Shown: one piece after another, positions 7,207 to 14,986 of the stretch
Layout: each line of letters opens with the position of its first letter
Position numbering within the stretch: position 1 is the first letter of the stretch
From: DATEOR01 sp046734455
GTDB lineage: Bacteria; Actinomycetota; Thermoleophilia; Gaiellales; Gaiellaceae
Assembly (NCBI GenBank): GCA_046734455.1
Contig: JBKPRJ010000060.1
Coordinates: forward strand, 1 to 34,338
Direction of reading: 5' to 3'
Length of the DNA stretch: 34,338 nt
Translations under genes and position numbers: made by a program
Notes under the pieces: model-generated
The model's database searches: none
Seen by the model: the letters and a program-made list of their open reading frames with translations, nothing else
What the model was told of the DNA's origin: nothing

Positions 7207-7330
7207 CGAGCGCGAGGCACGCGAGGATGGCCGGCAGGGGAAACCGCGGTATGAGAAGCGGCACGAGCAACCGGCCGGCCACGACGAGCCAGAAGATGGC
7301 CAGGTCCTGGGTGGCCGCATCAACGGGCAA
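7207..7330 (-). pseudogene. Truncated N-terminal remnant of a membrane protein
   Basis: From a TTG at 7330 the minus strand encodes about 42 residues that look like a genuine membrane-protein N-terminus (LAIFWLVVAGRLLVPLLIPR, then FPLPAILACLALD). Similar N-termini, as far as I recall, belong to a longer actinobacterial membrane-protein family that continues past this point. Here the frame loses its hydrophobic character right where the MKILL gene begins in another frame. I read this as a deletion or frameshift remnant; an overlapping short gene is the alternative. Confidence 0.4.
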
Positions 7331-7342
7331 GCCCGAACCATG

Positions 7343-8563
7343 TCACCTCGTACGGAAGAGGCGTTTCTCCGTCGCGAGATGTGGCGCCCATTCGAGGCTC
7401 TTCGCGCCCGCAAAGCGGAGGTACGCCCGAAGCGCGTCGCGCATGGCGTCGACGAACCCGTCGGCGCGACCCGGCGCGAAGCGGCCCTCCCACCAGACGT
7501 TGAGTACCTCGACCCGGCCTTCGTCCCGCTGGATGCGGGGCTCGATCCGGCCGACGAGGCTGTCTCCGAAGACGATCGGCAGCACGTACCAGCCCCAACG
7601 CCGCTTGGCCGGAGGGTGGAACAGCTCCCACACGTACTCGAAATCGAAGAGGCTCGAGAGGAGCTTGCGGTCCCAGACCAGCGGGTCGAAGGGAGAGAGG
7701 AGCGCGACCGACGGTGGCGGCAGCGGCGGCGCGTCGAGTAGTCCGACCTCCTCTCTCAGGACGAACCGGTGGCCTCGGATCCCCTCGACTTCGACGGGAA
7801 CGATCTCGCCTTGGGCGATCAGCTGCTCGCGCAGTGCTGTTCGCCCGGGCAGATCCGGCCGCCCTTCATCCGGCTTCGCCGGGCCGAGGCCGGAGAAGAC
7901 GTCACCGCCCGCGCTCGCACCCAGGAACCCGTGAGCGCGGTAGCGGGAGAGCATCTTGTGCCGGAGCTGCTCCCCGAGTGGAACCTCGCGTGCGAGCACC
8001 TCGGCAGGTAAGAGCCGCTCGAGCAGGTCGTAGTAGCGCCGGGTGCCGTCTCGTCGTGCGAGGCCGAGGACGCCGGTGAACGTGTACGCCTCAAGGACCG
8101 CCTTGACGGCATTGATCGGCATGCCGAACCAGTCCGTCGTGGTGCCGTGCTCGCGCTCGAAGTCGAGTGCTGACATGGGGCCCTGTGTGCGGATCGCTTC
8201 GAGCACCCGGTCGGCAGCGTCTGCGTTTTCGGCAAGCGTTCGGGCCGGCGTGTCCTTGCTCACCATCGCGCGAAACCACGGGAATTCACTCGTCGGGACG
8301 AAGGAAAGCCCCTTGTTGTACGCCTCGAAGATCTGACGGCGCTCGTAGAGCTGGTCGCACCAGGTCGGCTCATAGTCCGCGACCCGCGCGTGCAGCACGA
8401 GGTCGTGGCTCCGTCCGGCGACCGCGATCGGGTCGAACTGGACCGAGCCGAGCCGTCGGAAGACCTCGAGGACGGCGTCCGGACCTCCGCTGACCGACCG
8501 AGCCGGCGCGAGGAGCTGCCGTGCCACGAGGAACCGGCGGGCTGCCTCGGCCGTGACCTTCAT
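7343..8563 (-). CDS. YcaQ-type winged-helix DNA glycosylase family protein
   Basis: A 406-residue protein of the HTH_42/YcaQ family. Family cues are the N-terminal LGSVQFDPIAVAGRSHDLVLHARV block, WCDQLYERRQIFEAYNKGLSFVP, the central winged-helix segment and C-terminal LLSPFDPLVWDRKLL with VWELFHPPAKRRWGWYVLPIVFG. Characterised members repair interstrand crosslinks by unhooking alkylated bases. Activity here is assigned by family only. The ATG at 8563 follows a TAGCGT hexamer by 8 bases, suggesting a leaderless transcript. The membrane remnant begins 12 bases after the stop. Confidence 0.82.
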   Translation of the reverse strand: MKVTAEAARRFLVARQLLAPARSVSGGPDAVLEVFRRLGSVQFDPIAVAGRSHDLVLHARVADYEPTWCDQLYERRQIFEAYNKGLSFVPTSEFPWFRAMVSKDTPARTLAENADAADRVLEAIRTQGPMSALDFEREHGTTTDWFGMPINAVKAVLEAYTFTGVLGLARRDGTRRYYDLLERLLPAEVLAREVPLGEQLRHKMLSRYRAHGFLGASAGGDVFSGLGPAKPDEGRPDLPGRTALREQLIAQGEIVPVEVEGIRGHRFVLREEVGLLDAPPLPPPSVALLSPFDPLVWDRKLLSSLFDFEYVWELFHPPAKRRWGWYVLPIVFGDSLVGRIEPRIQRDEGRVEVLNVWWEGRFAPGRADGFVDAMRDALRAYLRFAGAKSLEWAPHLATEKRLFRTR

Positions 8564-8571
8564 GGAGCGGG

Positions 8572-8577
8572 ACGCTA
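8572..8577 (-). promoter_or_regulatory. Putative -10 element (TAGCGT) of the YcaQ-like gene
   Basis: TAGCGT on the minus strand fits TANNNT and lies 8 bases upstream of the ATG, leaving no space for a ribosome binding site. Confidence 0.4.
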
Positions 8578-9118
8578 GCGATCGGACTGAGCGTCCGGCA
8601 TGCCCTTCGTGCTGTTGGCCACGCTGCGAAACCCTCCAGGAACGCACCGGCGTCCGTCACCAGTCGCATCTCGCTTGGTGGGAGGCGGCGGGCCGCATAG
8701 GGGCCCCTGAGCAATCCGCCGCCTCCACCGGGAGTCGGAAATTTCGGCAGGAGAAGCGCGCCGAAACGTCCGGCGGCGGCGGGGCTGCGGCGTCCCGACG
8801 CCGCATGGATCACATTAGCTCGTTCTTTCTCGTCGCGTGCCGATACACCCCCGCCGATTTTTTGACCAGTACGCATCTTTCCGGCTGGCCCGAGCGGGCC
8901 CCGCGGCCCACACAGAGGGGGTACCCACTGCCGGCCTCCATGCGTGTCCCGAATGGATCCCAAAGTCCATGTACGCGCATCCGGGAGCACGGCAGATCAC
9001 GCCATGATCAAACGATGCAGCCGCGGCTCGCACGGAGCAAGCTAGTCGCCGCCTCGCGACATCCGGCACCCTCATGCCTTCCAGCTCGCATCGAGGCTGC
9101 TGGGTCCCCCACCCGACC

Positions 9119-9124
9119 TAGACT
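9119..9124 (+). promoter_or_regulatory. Putative -10 element (TAGACT)
   Basis: TAGACT fits TANNNT and ends 9 bases before the ATG at 9134. The intervening AGGGAGG is too close to the ATG for a normal Shine-Dalgarno spacing, so translation may be leaderless or near-leaderless. Confidence 0.4.
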
Positions 9125-9133
9125 CAGGGAGGA

Positions 9134-9364
9134 ATGAGGATCGTAGGAGGCCTGCTTGGCTTGGTCGTCGCAGTCCCTCTCGCGGTGATCGGACTGGTCC
9201 TCATCCTCTACCGCGGCGACGCAGGCTCTGAGCAAGACATCGACATCAGCTTCTCGGACACAGTGACCGTGGACGCCGATTTCGCCGGCATCGTCCTCAT
9301 CGTCTTCGCGGCGGCTCTTGTCTTGGGGTCCATCCGCCTTGTGCGTCGAAGCCGCGCGCCGTAG
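9134..9364 (+). CDS. Small two-span membrane protein
   Basis: A 76-residue protein with one hydrophobic helix at the N-terminus (GLLGLVVAVPLAVIGLVLIL), an acidic extracellular-type loop (GSEQDIDISFSDTVTVDADF) and a second helix (GIVLIVFAAALVLGSI) ending in a basic tail. The charge pattern predicts both termini in the cytoplasm. AGGGAGG is immediately before the ATG. No family is recognised. Confidence 0.6.
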   Translation: MRIVGGLLGLVVAVPLAVIGLVLILYRGDAGSEQDIDISFSDTVTVDADFAGIVLIVFAAALVLGSIRLVRRSRAP

Positions 9365-9446
9365 CAGCAGATCACACGGGCGAACCCTCGTAGCAGATTG
9401 CCAAGGCAGGCCAGGGGTGCCGAGTCGCGCACACCTAGAAACGCGA

Positions 9447-9470
9447 AAAGCCCCGCGTCAGCAGGGCTTT
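9447..9470 (-). terminator. Terminator hairpin after tRNA-Val
   Basis: On the minus strand AAAGCCCTGC pairs with GCGGGGCTTT around a TGAC loop, with one mismatch (T against G, a possible wobble), and is followed by TTTCGCG. It starts 8 bases after the tRNA 3' end, so it fits an intrinsic terminator for the tRNA transcript. Confidence 0.6.
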
Positions 9471-9477
9471 CGTGAGG

Positions 9478-9550
9478 TGGGCGGTACTGGGCTCGAACCA
9501 GTGACCCCCAGCTTGTCGAGCTGGTGCTCTCCCAACTGAGCTAACCGCCC
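9478..9550 (-). tRNA. tRNA-Val (anticodon GAC)
   Basis: A 73-base cloverleaf: acceptor GGGCGGT/ACCGCCC with discriminator A, D arm GCTC/GAGC, anticodon stem CCAGC/GCTGG with loop TCGACAA, five-base variable region GGGTC and T arm ACTGG/CCAGT with loop TTCGAGC. The anticodon GAC reads GUC/GUU valine codons. CCA is not encoded (the genome continues CCT). Position 33, nearly always U, is C here. All stems are perfectly paired. Confidence 0.95.
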
Positions 9551-9746
9551 TTGCGGCCTTTACTGTAGCCGCTCGGCGGAGCGGTGGAGACCGATGAGAG
9601 CGCCTGAGTACCACGGAGGACGGTCTAGTCGGTCACGTCCTCGACGCCTGTGGTTCGCACACAGACGGGCACGGTCAGCACCTCGCCCCCGCCCCGAGCG
9701 CAGGGCTGGCTCGCCCTTGTCGCGCTCGAGGCTGTGAGGGAAAGTC

Positions 9747-10388
9747 TCAGACGCCGACGCACTGCCCGGTCTTGTGACCGGTGACGACGTTCGGAGAACC
9801 TTCTGAATCGCCCTGCTGCGGGGCGGGATCGTTGCCGGAGCAGTGCAGGTTTCCGTGGATCGTGTTCGATTGAACCTCGTTCCCGTCCGGGTCGACCAAC
9901 GTGTTGTCGTTGTAGTTGACGGAACCGTGGACGTTGTTACGGAAGAAGCCTTCCCAGAAACCGTTGTAGCCCGTCATCCAAACCGAGCCGTTGATGACAT
10001 TGTCCTCCAACGTGTTCCAGGTGACCTCGAAGGGCCCGCCGAAGGGGCCAGAGCCGCCTGTGATGTGGACGCCTCCGCTAATCCTGCTGAAGTGAATCTG
10101 AACCGACATCGCGTTCACCGCGTGAACGCCGCCTCTGATCGTGCCCGTGTGAACTGGGTTTTCCTCGCTTCCGAGGACGAACGTCGCCCCAACTTTCACG
10201 TACAGGCCGCCCTTGATCGTCACCGGCCCCACTTCGGTCCCACAGACGGCTCCCTCGGGAACGATGAGCTTGTGGTAGGTGCCAGGTGCTAGCTCGCCCG
10301 TACAGATCGTGCTGCTGGCTCCCGCAAGTGGTACGGCCGCGATCAGTGCGGTTGTGAGCACGACGAGGCCAGTAATCCATTTCCGCAT
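9747..10388 (-). CDS. Secreted repeat-rich protein (possible beta-helix)
   Basis: A 213-residue protein with a classical Sec signal peptide (MRKWITGLVVLTTALIAAV, then PLAGASS as a probable cleavage site). The mature part starts TICTGELAPGTYHKLIVPEG and continues with repeated short strands and Asn/Gly turns (VTIKGGLYVKVGATFVLGS, IRGGVHAVNAMSVQIHFSRISGGVHITGG, LEDNVINGSVWMTG, RNNVHGSVNYNDN, QSNTIHGNLHCSGN). This is the rhythm of a right-handed beta-helix or polymer-forming cytoskeletal-like fold. GGGAG lies 8 bases before the ATG at 10388. Four cysteines could form disulfides. The role is unknown; a surface or extracellular structural protein is plausible. Confidence 0.75.
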   Translation of the reverse strand: MRKWITGLVVLTTALIAAVPLAGASSTICTGELAPGTYHKLIVPEGAVCGTEVGPVTIKGGLYVKVGATFVLGSEENPVHTGTIRGGVHAVNAMSVQIHFSRISGGVHITGGSGPFGGPFEVTWNTLEDNVINGSVWMTGYNGFWEGFFRNNVHGSVNYNDNTLVDPDGNEVQSNTIHGNLHCSGNDPAPQQGDSEGSPNVVTGHKTGQCVGV

Positions 10389-10616
10389 AATGGACTCCCT
10401 TGGGTGGATGGGCGTCGATTGTGTCACACGGCGTGCGCCCACAAGCACGCCGATGGTGGCGAGGGCCAATCCGGGCGCCCGCCCGTGAGCTTCGTCAGTC
10501 GAAAAATCGGTGCGCGTTTGCAAGGCAGGCTGACGGGGAGGCTCGGCGGCCGCATCAGCGCAGGCAGTGAGGGCACTTGCAACTAATGCGGTTCAGCCGC
10601 GACCAAAGGAGCAACA

Positions 10617-11117
10617 ATGGGCGAGCCAACCACTGAGCTGGATGCGCGATTCAGCGATTCCGAAGCCCTCGCAACCGACTGGGAGACGACTCGCGGCGTG
10701 CTCGAATCGGCCGAGTTGTTCTGGATCTCGACCGTCCGCACCGACGGTCGGCCGCACGTCACGCCGCTGGTCGCGGTCTGGCTCGACGGCGCCCTTCACT
10801 TCACCACCGGACCAGAGGAACAGAAGGCCGTGAACCTGCAAGGCAACCCGCGCGTCGTCTTGACCACCGGCTGCAACGGATGGGAGGAGGGCCTCGACGT
10901 CGTCCTCGAGGGCGAGGCCGTCCAGGTCACGGATCTTGCGCTCTTGGAGGGGCTCGCGGACGCCTGGGCGGACAAATGGGACGGAAGGTGGAAGTACGTC
11001 GCTCGCGACGGTGCTTTCCACCATGGAGGCAACACTGCGCTTGTCTTCTCGGTGCGCCCGGCCAAGGTGTTTGCCTTCGCGAAGGGCACCTTCGGCCAGA
11101 CGCGTCACCGCTTTTGA
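10617..11117 (+). CDS. Pyridoxamine 5'-phosphate oxidase-family protein
   Basis: A 166-residue split-barrel flavin-binding protein. The LESAELFWISTVRTDGRPHVTPLVAVWLDGALHFTTG block matches the family's FMN/F420-binding first half; the later NPRVVLTTGC and VLEGEAVQVTD strands complete the barrel. Actinobacterial members may use F420, FMN or heme, and the sequence does not decide which. AAAGGAG lies 5 bases before the ATG. It is convergent with the sensor kinase, 6 bases away, with no visible terminator between them. Confidence 0.82.
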   Translation: MGEPTTELDARFSDSEALATDWETTRGVLESAELFWISTVRTDGRPHVTPLVAVWLDGALHFTTGPEEQKAVNLQGNPRVVLTTGCNGWEEGLDVVLEGEAVQVTDLALLEGLADAWADKWDGRWKYVARDGAFHHGGNTALVFSVRPAKVFAFAKGTFGQTRHRF

Positions 11118-11123
11118 ACGCGC

Positions 11124-12473
11124 TCAGCTGAGCGGCAGCGAGATCCAGACGTCGGCGCCGCCACTCGGCACGTTCGCGGCGTGCGCCCGTCCACGGTGAG
11201 CCCGGGCGATCGTCTCGACGATCGCGAGCCCGAGGCCGCTCCCGTCCCCTCCCCGGCCCTCATCTCCGCGAGTGAAGCGATCGAACGCCTGCGGGAGGAA
11301 ATCCGGCCCGAAGCCGAGACCCTCGTCGACCACGTGCAGCTCCGCACTGCCGTTCCGCCGGAAGGCAGAAACCGTGATCGCCCCGCCCCCGTGGCGCAGC
11401 GCATTGTCGACGAGGTTCGTGAGCGCCTGCTCGAGCCGCAGCCGGTCGGCGGTGAGAACGATGGGCTCGCCACGAGCGACCGCGATGTCCCGTTCGCCGT
11501 GAAACCGGCCGGCGACATCTTCGAGAAGGTCCATGACATCTACCTGCTCGGTCTTCAAAGGAAGGTCGCCCTGCTCGGCCCGCGCGAGGAGGAGCAGATC
11601 GCCCGCGATGCGAGAGAGCCTGTCGGTCTGCTCCGCCGCAGAGACGATCGCGGCCCGCAGTTCCGCCTCGGTGCGGCCGGGCTTGAGCGCGAGGGCGAGC
11701 TCGGTCTTGACCAGCGCGAGCGGCGTCCGCAGCTCGTGGCTCGCATCCGCAGCGAAGCGCCGCTCCCGGTCGAGCCCGTCTTCGAGGCGCGCCAGCATCG
11801 CGTTGAGCGTCACACCGAGACGAGAGACCTCGTCGTCGGCCGCCGGGACGGGAAGGCGCTCGTCGAGGGAGGTCGCCGAGATCTCCGCCGCACGCTGACG
11901 CATCCCCTCGATCGGCCGGAGCGCCGCCCCGGCGAGGAGATAGCCGCCGAGGGCGGCGAGCACCAGGGCGACCGGCCCGCCGATCAGAAACGCGGTGCGA
12001 AGGCTGCGCAGCGTCTCCGCCCGGTTCTCCTTGGTCGCCCCGACGACGAGTACGACCTTCTGGTCTTCGCGTGTAGCGGGCAGCGCGAACAGCCGCGCCG
12101 GCTCGTCGAGTCCGGGCACGGAAGGCCGGTCGGTGAAGACCGGTTCGTTCCGCGCGGCGGCGAGCTCGTCCGGAGCGAGCAGGTTTCGTCCGATCGGTTG
12201 GGTCGCGTCCAGCACGCGACCGCTTTGTGCGTCCACGACCTCCGAGAAGGACTCGCCGTTCTCGATCAGCGCTCCCTGCGTGGAGGAGACCGAGCCGCCG
12301 CTCGCCACGAGGGCCGAGAGGTCCTGCCCGCGCGCCCGGAGATCCTGATCGAGCGCGCTCGCCAGGTCGTTGCCGACCCGGGCGTACGCGAACCACGCCG
12401 CGGCCGCCAGCACCACCGCCATCGCGAGCGCGAAGTAGACCGCGAGGCGAACGCGGATCGGCAGACGATTCAC
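11124..12473 (-). CDS. Two-component sensor histidine kinase
   Basis: A 449-residue membrane kinase: TM1 at about residues 10-30, an extracytoplasmic sensor segment to about 155, TM2 at about 161-184, HAMP linker, then an H-box with phospho-acceptor H246 (ASHELRTPL), an N-box with N357 (LTNLVDNALRHG), a G1-like box (DEGLGFG, about 383) and a G2 box (GSGLGLA, about 411). The periplasmic segment has no recognised ligand domain. Its GTG start overlaps the response-regulator stop by 4 bases, so the pair is co-translated. Confidence 0.93.
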   Translation of the reverse strand: MNRLPIRVRLAVYFALAMAVVLAAAAWFAYARVGNDLASALDQDLRARGQDLSALVASGGSVSSTQGALIENGESFSEVVDAQSGRVLDATQPIGRNLLAPDELAAARNEPVFTDRPSVPGLDEPARLFALPATREDQKVVLVVGATKENRAETLRSLRTAFLIGGPVALVLAALGGYLLAGAALRPIEGMRQRAAEISATSLDERLPVPAADDEVSRLGVTLNAMLARLEDGLDRERRFAADASHELRTPLALVKTELALALKPGRTEAELRAAIVSAAEQTDRLSRIAGDLLLLARAEQGDLPLKTEQVDVMDLLEDVAGRFHGERDIAVARGEPIVLTADRLRLEQALTNLVDNALRHGGGAITVSAFRRNGSAELHVVDEGLGFGPDFLPQAFDRFTRGDEGRGGDGSGLGLAIVETIARAHRGRAHAANVPSGGADVWISLPLS

Positions 12474-13147
12474 GAGGTTTCCTCCCGCAGGCGGTAGCCC
12501 ACGCCTCGCACGGTCTCGAAGGAGCGCTTGCCGAACGGGCGGTCGAGCTTCTCGCGCAGGTAGCGCACGTAGACGTCCACGACGTTGGAGCGGTTCTCGT
12601 ACGCGAAGTCCCAGGCGTGCTCGAGGAGCTGCAGGCGGGAGAGCACCTGCCCCGGCCGGCGCATGAACGTCTCGAGGAGCGCGAACTCCTTCGGCGAGAG
12701 CGCCACCTCAGTCTTCCCGCGCCACACTCGCCGCGTCGCGGGGTCGAGACGAAGATCATCCACAACGAGCTCGACCGGACGCTCCGAGCTGCCGCGCCGT
12801 GCCAGTGCGCGCAGCCGCGCCAGGAGCTCGGCGAAGGAGAACGGCTTCGTCAGGTAGTCGTCGGCGCCCGCGTCGAGGCCGGCGACCCGGTCGTCGACCC
12901 CGTCGCGCGCCGTGAGCATGAGCACCGGCGACCAGATGCCTGCGTTACGCAGTTGCTTGCAGGTCTCGAAGCCCGAGAGGCCGGGGAGCATGACGTCGAG
13001 GACGATCGCGTCGTACGGATGGGCCTGCGCCATCCAGACGGCGTCTTCGCCCGTCGAAGCCACGTCGGCCGCGTGGCCGTCCTCCTGGAGCCCGCGGCGC
13101 ACCAGGCCGGCCATCTTGATGTCGTCTTCGACCATGAGCACGCGCAT
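12470..13147 (-). CDS. OmpR/PhoB-family response regulator
   Basis: A 225-residue DNA-binding regulator. Receiver domain: acidic pocket E7-D8-D9, phospho-acceptor D51 (IVLDVMLPG), T79 and K101 (TKPF). The C-terminal winged helix has SPKEFALLETFMRRPGQVLSR, the recognition helix region NRSNVVDVYVRYLREKLD and the GVGYRL wing. It is first in an operon with the sensor kinase. Upstream lies CTCAT-N6-CTCAT, a good candidate for autoregulation; the same repeat precedes the lipoprotein gene at 6021. A GAGAAT hexamer 6 bases before the ATG suggests a leaderless message. Confidence 0.94.
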   Translation of the reverse strand: MRVLMVEDDIKMAGLVRRGLQEDGHAADVASTGEDAVWMAQAHPYDAIVLDVMLPGLSGFETCKQLRNAGIWSPVLMLTARDGVDDRVAGLDAGADDYLTKPFSFAELLARLRALARRGSSERPVELVVDDLRLDPATRRVWRGKTEVALSPKEFALLETFMRRPGQVLSRLQLLEHAWDFAYENRSNVVDVYVRYLREKLDRPFGKRSFETVRGVGYRLREETS

Positions 13148-13153
13148 GGGCCG

Positions 13154-13186
13154 ATTCTCATTGTGATCCCATGAGAGAAAAATGAG
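13154..13186 (-). promoter_or_regulatory. Putative autoregulatory promoter of the response-regulator operon
   Basis: Minus strand: CTCAT (13186-13182), six bases, CTCAT (13175-13171), eleven bases, then GAGAAT (13159-13154) as a -10 candidate, which ends 6 bases before the ATG. The opposite strand carries a further CTCAT at 13157-13161, so TTCTCATT and AATGAGAA also form an inverted pair around the site. The 11-bp direct-repeat period fits tandem binding of an OmpR-type dimer. Confidence 0.5.
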
Positions 13187-13218
13187 AACGCGCCGACCAG
13201 CGCCCGCCGATAGAGGGA

Positions 13219-14196
13219 CTAGCGGTCGATCGTGGACATGTCCGGGTAGCGCTCCCCGGACGTGGCGCCCTTCGGGAACGCCTCTTCGATCCGCGCCAGA
13301 TCCTCGTCGCCGAGGTCGACCTCGGCTGCCCCCGCGTTCTCCTCCAGGTACCGCACGCGCTTCGTTCCCGGGATCGGGACGATGTCGTCTCCCTGCCGGA
13401 GCACCCACGCGAGCGCAAGCTGTGCCGGCGTGACGTCCTTCTCCTCGGCGATCTCGCGGACCCGCTCGACGAGCTCGAGGTTCCGGTCGAAGTTCTCGCC
13501 CTGGAACCGCGGGTTGCTGCGCCTGAAATCGTCCGGATCCAGGTCTTCAGGCGACGTGATCCGTCCGGAGAGGAAACCCCGTCCGAGCGGGCTGTAGGCC
13601 ACGAAGCCGATACCGAGCTCGCGAACGGTCGCCAGGATCTCGTCCTCCGGGTCGCGCGTCCAGAGCGAGTATTCGCTCTGCAGCGCCGTGACCGGGTACA
13701 CGGCGTGCGCGCGGCGGATGGTCTCGGGCGAGGCCTCAGAGAGACCGATGTGGCGCACCTTCCCGGCCTCGACGAGCTCGGCCATCGCACCCACGGTCTC
13801 CTCGATCTCGGTGCTCTTGTCGACCCGGTGCTGGTAGTAGAGATCGATGTGGTCGACGCCGAGGCGCTCGAGCGAGGCGTCGCACGCCTGGCGCACGTAG
13901 TCCGCGTCGCCGCGGATTCCCAGTCGCTCGCCGTTCTTCCCGCGCACGTTGCCGAACTTCGTCGCCAGCTGCACCTCGTCGCGGCGCCCGGCGATGGCGC
14001 GGGCGACGAGCTGCTCGTTCGTGAACGGGCCGTACATGTCGGCCGTGTCCAGGAAGGTCACGCCGAGGTCGAGCGCGCGGTGGATGGTCCCCAGCGCCTC
14101 CTGCTCGTCGCGCGCGCCGTAGAACTCGGACATCCCCATGCAGCCGAGCCCGATGGCCGACACCTCGAGCCCCTGGCCGAGCCTTCTCCGCTCCAT
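13219..14196 (-). CDS. Aldo/keto reductase
   Basis: A 325-residue NADPH-dependent (beta/alpha)8 oxidoreductase. The family's catalytic tetrad is visible as D50, Y55 (DTADMYG), K80 (ATKFG) and H123 (YYQHRVD), and the C-terminal PIPGTKRVRYLEEN cofactor motif is present. Closest in pattern to the AKR13-type general reductases; the substrate is not predictable. The ATG at 14196 follows TAGGCT by 7 bases with no ribosome binding site. It is divergent from the VOC gene, 61 bases away. Confidence 0.9.
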   Translation of the reverse strand: MERRRLGQGLEVSAIGLGCMGMSEFYGARDEQEALGTIHRALDLGVTFLDTADMYGPFTNEQLVARAIAGRRDEVQLATKFGNVRGKNGERLGIRGDADYVRQACDASLERLGVDHIDLYYQHRVDKSTEIEETVGAMAELVEAGKVRHIGLSEASPETIRRAHAVYPVTALQSEYSLWTRDPEDEILATVRELGIGFVAYSPLGRGFLSGRITSPEDLDPDDFRRSNPRFQGENFDRNLELVERVREIAEEKDVTPAQLALAWVLRQGDDIVPIPGTKRVRYLEENAGAAEVDLGDEDLARIEEAFPKGATSGERYPDMSTIDR

Positions 14197-14203
14197 GGGA
14201 GTC

Positions 14204-14209
14204 AGCCTA
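14204..14209 (-). promoter_or_regulatory. Putative -10 element (TAGGCT) of a leaderless aldo/keto reductase gene
   Basis: TAGGCT on the minus strand, then 7 bases, then ATG: the same hexamer and spacing as before the DUF3830 gene. On the other strand CATAGT (14246-14251) lies 6 bases before the divergent VOC ATG. Confidence 0.5.
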
Positions 14210-14257
14210 TCGACACGCGACCGGATCAAACCTCGGCACTTCGGGCATAGTCGCTCC

Positions 14258-14986
14258 ATGTTCGACCACGTCGGCATGCGGGTCTCCGACCGCGAAGCGT
14301 CTCGGCGCTTCTACGAGACCGTGCTCGCTGTGCTGGGCATCGGCTTGGATCATTCGAGCGAGCTCTACGACGAGTGGGACGACTTCTCGATCATGGCGGC
14401 CGAGGACGAGTCGACGGTGACCCGAGGGCTCCACGTCGGTTTCCCGGCGGCCTCACGGGAGAAGGTCGACGAGTTCTGGCGCGTCGGCGTCGAGGCCGGC
14501 TACACGAGCGACGGCGAGCCCGGGCCACGTCCCGAGTACGGGGACGACTACTACGGCGGGTTCCTCCTCGATCCCGACGGGAACAGCGCCGAGGCCGTTC
14601 ATTACGCGGAGAACCTGCGGGACGACGGCACGGTCGACCACCTTTGGATCCGGGTGCGCGACGTGGCCGCCTCGAAGCGCTTCTACGAGCTCGTCGCGCC
14701 GTTCGGCCGCTTCGAGCAGCGCTTCGACTCGCCGGAGCGGGCCATGTTCGCCGGTGGAACCGCGTCGTTCTCGGTCGTCGCCGGGCCACCGACGACGAAC
14801 CTCCACGTCGCCTTTCCCGCCGACGACAACGCCATCGTCGACGAATTCCACCGCACACTGGTCGAGGCCGGCTACCGGGACAACGGCGGTCCGGGCGAGC
14901 GGCCGATCTACCACCCCGGCTACTACGGCGCTTTCGTGCGCGATCCCGACGGTTCCAACGTCGAGATCGTCAATCACAACCGCTAG
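14258..14986 (+). CDS. Glyoxalase/VOC superfamily protein with two VOC modules
   Basis: A 242-residue protein made of two tandem vicinal-oxygen-chelate modules. The first begins MFDHVGMRVSDREASRRFYE and ends YYGGFLLDPDGNSAEAV; the second begins VDHLWIRVRDVAASKRFYE and ends YYGAFVRDPDGSNVEIV. Candidate metal ligands are the histidines in DHVG and DHLW and the terminal glutamates in SAEAV and NVEIV. The two halves are clearly a duplication. Dioxygenase, lyase or resistance roles all occur in this superfamily, and none can be singled out. It overlaps the convergent M23 gene by 4 bases (CTAG). Confidence 0.85.
   Translation: MFDHVGMRVSDREASRRFYETVLAVLGIGLDHSSELYDEWDDFSIMAAEDESTVTRGLHVGFPAASREKVDEFWRVGVEAGYTSDGEPGPRPEYGDDYYGGFLLDPDGNSAEAVHYAENLRDDGTVDHLWIRVRDVAASKRFYELVAPFGRFEQRFDSPERAMFAGGTASFSVVAGPPTTNLHVAFPADDNAIVDEFHRTLVEAGYRDNGGPGERPIYHPGYYGAFVRDPDGSNVEIVNHNR

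Larger units (their letters stand above)
8564..9133. other. 570-base region without a recognisable gene
   Basis: Reading frames here give Arg/Pro/Ser-rich translations with no domain-like patterns, and GC at the third codon position does not favour one frame. The stretch includes an AT-richer spot (around 8860-8885, GATTTTTTGACC). It holds the presumed promoter of the YcaQ-like gene at its left end and of the small membrane protein at its right end. I see no RNA gene, repeat or mobile element in it. Confidence 0.5.

Noticed and set aside
8564..9133. Overlapping open frames on both strands in this gap
   Set aside because: Their composition is Arg/Ser/Pro-rich, the frames disagree and no motif is visible; treated as noncoding.
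9625..9762. Minus-strand 45-codon frame (GTG 9762) ending GEVLTVPVCVRTTGVEDVTD
   Set aside because: The tail looks protein-like, but the frame overlaps the end of the secreted-protein gene, has no ribosome binding site and no recognisable domain; kept only as a note.
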